6,514 nucleotides of DNA from Bacteroidales bacterium (GTDB lineage Bacteria; Bacteroidota; Bacteroidia; Bacteroidales; WCHB1-69). Location: contig JAIRTU010000094.1 in NCBI GenBank assembly GCA_031254735.1, forward strand, positions 1-6,514, written 5' to 3'. The translations under genes were made by a program, and so were the position numbers. The notes beneath the pieces were generated by a model. That model was given only the letters and a program-made list of their open reading frames with translations, did no database searches and was not told where the DNA came from. Below are positions 4,712-6,514 of this stretch, piece by piece. The number at the start of each line of letters is the position of its first letter. Positions within the stretch are counted from its first letter, which is position 1.

Positions 4712-6514
4712 TTACACCGCAATATCTTCTTCTACGCGGAGGTTGTTGATAATAAAGTTTTGGCGATCCATGGTGTTTTCGCCCATGTAATACGAAAGCA
4801 ACTCGTCTATCAGCGTGTTTTTGCCCAACACAACAGGGTCTAAACGAATGTCTTTGCCGATAAAATGTTTAAATTCGTCGGGAGAGATTTCTCCCAATCC
4901 TTTAAAACGGGTAATTTCGGGTTTTCCGCTCAATTTTTCAATAGCGGCAATCCGTTCTTCTTCGGAATAGCAATAAATGGTTTCTTTCTTGTTGCGGACA
5001 CGAAAAAGCGGCGTCTGCAAAATATACACATGTCCGCCTTTGATGAGTTCGGGGAAGAAACGCAGAAAGAACGTCAGCAACAGCAGGCGAATATGCATGC
5101 CGTCCACGTCGGCGTCGGTAGCAATGATGATGTTGTTGTAACGCAGTCCGGCTATGCCGTCTTCGATGTTGAGGGCAGCTTGCAGAAGGTTAAACTCTTC
5201 GTTTTCGTAAACCACTTTCTTGGTTTTGTTGAATGTGTTCAAAGGCTTTCCCCGCAAAGAAAATACGGCTTGCAAATCGGCGTTTCGCGATTTGGTAATC
5301 GAACCCGAAGCCGAATCTCCCTCGCTGATAAACAGCGTTGTATCAAAGCGAAGTTCTTCTTTTTCGTCGGTGAGATGAATGTTGCAGTCTCTCAACTTTT
5401 TGTTGACAAGGCTGGTTTTCTTTGCACTGTCTTTCGATATTTTTTTTATTCCGGCAATTTCCTTGCGGTCTTTTTCCGATTCTATAATTTTGTTTTGCAG
5501 AGCGGCGGCAGTTTCGGGATTCATGTGCAAATAGTTGTCCAACAGACGAGAAACAACTTCATTGATATACCAGCGAACAGAAGGACCGCCTTTTTTCATA
5601 TCGGTAGAGCCGAGTTTGGTTTTGGTTTGCGATTCAAAAACAGGTTCTTGTATGCGAATACACATTGCCGTACTTATCGCTTGGCGAATGTCGCCGGGGT
5701 CGTAATCTTTTTTATAAAAATCGCGAACCGTCTTTACTATCGCCTCACGCAATGCCTGTTGATGTGTTCCGCCGTGAATGGTATACTGTCCGTTGACAAA
5801 TGTAAAATATTCTTCTCCATTGCCGCGATCCATGTGCGTTAATGCCAATTCAAACTCATTTTCTTCCAGATGAATAATAGGATAAACCGTTGTCCCGTTG
5901 ATGTTTTGGGTCAATAAATCAAACAATCCGTTTTTGGAGAAATAACGCTGTCCGTTGAACACAATAGTCAATCCGCGATTGAGATAGACATAATTCCAAA
6001 GCATTTTCTCGATATATTCAAAATAAAATTTGTAATTTCCGAAAATCTTTTCATCGGGAACAAAAACAATGCGTGTGCCATTGAGTTCCGCAGTGTTTTC
6101 CAAAGGATAGTCTTTGGTGATTAATCCTGCCGAAAACTCAACGGTCTTTGCTTTCCCGTCGCGAATGGACTGTGCTTTGAAATATTTTGAAAAAGCATTC
6201 ACCGCCTTAGTTCCCACGCCGTTCATTCCGATAGATTTTTGGAACGTATCCGAATCGTATTTAGCGCCGGTATTCATTTTAGAAACGCAGTCAATCACTT
6301 TATCCAAAGGAATGCCGCGACCAAAATCTCGCACCGAAATTTGATTTTCTCTAATCGTAATTTCTATGCTTCGTCCAAAACCCATCATAAATTCATCGAT
6401 AGAATTGTCTATGATTTCTTTTATCAAAATATAAATTCCGTCGTCCGGCGAAGAACCCTCGCCCAACTTTCCGATATACATTCCGGGGCGTTGACGAATA
6501 TGTTCATTCCAATC
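4712..6514 (-). CDS. parE: DNA topoisomerase IV subunit B (N-terminus cut by right edge)
   Basis: 600 residues are visible; the frame runs off the right edge, with codons ([11 protein letters not shown]) before the first Met at 6479-6481, so that Met is internal and roughly 20 residues are missing. ParE is the ATPase/TOPRIM subunit of topoisomerase IV, which works with ParC to decatenate daughter chromosomes. Counting from the Met at 6481: GHKL N-box with E22, D25, N26; DFGRG (52-56); GMNGVGTKA (85-93, ATP lid); QTKTK (285-289, the Lys loop that contacts the ATP gamma-phosphate); [15 protein letters not shown] (385-393, catalytic E387); DADVDG (456-461, metal-binding Asps); RFKGLGEI (525-532). 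All key residues are present. It lacks the long insertion of some GyrB proteins, and LRGKPLN...[18 protein letters not shown] is the Bacteroidota ParE form; GyrB is the alternative but fits less well. The cassette begins directly after its TAA stop and probably depends on its transcript. Confidence 0.95.
   Translation of the reverse strand, partial: DWNEHIRQRPGMYIGKLGEGSSPDDGIYILIKEIIDNSIDEFMMGFGRSIEITIRENQISVRDFGRGIPLDKVIDCVSKMNTGAKYDSDTFQKSIGMNGVGTKAVNAFSKYFKAQSIRDGKAKTVEFSAGLITKDYPLENTAELNGTRIVFVPDEKIFGNYKFYFEYIEKMLWNYVYLNRGLTIVFNGQRYFSKNGLFDLLTQNINGTTVYPIIHLEENEFELALTHMDRGNGEEYFTFVNGQYTIHGGTHQQALREAIVKTVRDFYKKDYDPGDIRQAISTAMCIRIQEPVFESQTKTKLGSTDMKKGGPSVRWYINEVVSRLLDNYLHMNPETAAALQNKIIESEKDRKEIAGIKKISKDSAKKTSLVNKKLRDCNIHLTDEKEELRFDTTLFISEGDSASGSITKSRNADLQAVFSLRGKPLNTFNKTKKVVYENEEFNLLQAALNIEDGIAGLRYNNIIIATDADVDGMHIRLLLLTFFLRFFPELIKGGHVYILQTPLFRVRNKKETIYCYSEEERIAAIEKLSGKPEITRFKGLGEISPDEFKHFIGKDIRLDPVVLGKNTLIDELLSYYMGENTMDRQNFIINNLRVEEDIAV

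Noticed and set aside
4865..5842. Plus-strand open frame of 325 codons opposite parE
   Set aside because: It lies wholly within a clearly real parE and has low-complexity Phe-rich content with no recognisable motif. It is a shadow of the conserved frame.

Overview
The window looks like chromosomal DNA of a Bacteroidota bacterium, probably of the order Bacteroidales. The RuvB and ParE proteins read like that group's versions. Two clear promoter -7 elements match the group's TAnnTTTG consensus rather than the sigma-70 type. Start codons are preceded by A/T-rich leaders with no convincing Shine-Dalgarno sequence. No species can be named from the sequence alone.

Every supported gene is on the minus strand, so transcription runs from right to left. 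From the right edge the order is: parE (topoisomerase IV subunit B, N-terminus cut by the window edge, 4712-6514); a three-gene restriction-modification cassette (beta-type DNA methyltransferase 3816-4694, a restriction endonuclease resembling the PmeII type 3113-3856, and a Dam/D12-type adenine methyltransferase 2232-3116); a 171-bp intergenic region with a long hairpin, a third diverged copy of its arm and a likely ruvB promoter; ruvB (1035-2060); an uncharacterised membrane-anchored HExxH metallopeptidase (250-987); and the 5' end of pssA, a CDP-alcohol phosphatidyltransferase (1-203).

Three housekeeping genes (parE, ruvB, pssA) are therefore interrupted by two accessory blocks that are richer in A/T. 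In hand-counted 60-base samples, G+C is 30/60 at 5041 (parE) and 30/60 at 1321 (ruvB), against 18/60 at 3301 (endonuclease) and 16/60 at 301 (metallopeptidase). These are samples, not whole-gene values.

The cassette is tightly packed. It starts 17 bp after the parE stop, the first methyltransferase overlaps the endonuclease by 41 bp, and the endonuclease overlaps the second methyltransferase by a 4-bp ATGA. There is no controller gene and no recognisable promoter, so parE read-through probably expresses it. The modification gene comes first.

The most unusual observations are: (i) both methyltransferases carry near their C-termini a similar peptide, QLSLF-EQKQ in one and KLVLF-DQKQ in the other, the first matching the beta-sliding-clamp binding consensus; and (ii) a 21-bp stem between the cassette and ruvB whose only two non-Watson-Crick positions become G-U pairs in the minus-strand transcript, with a third copy of the arm lying across the likely ruvB transcription start.
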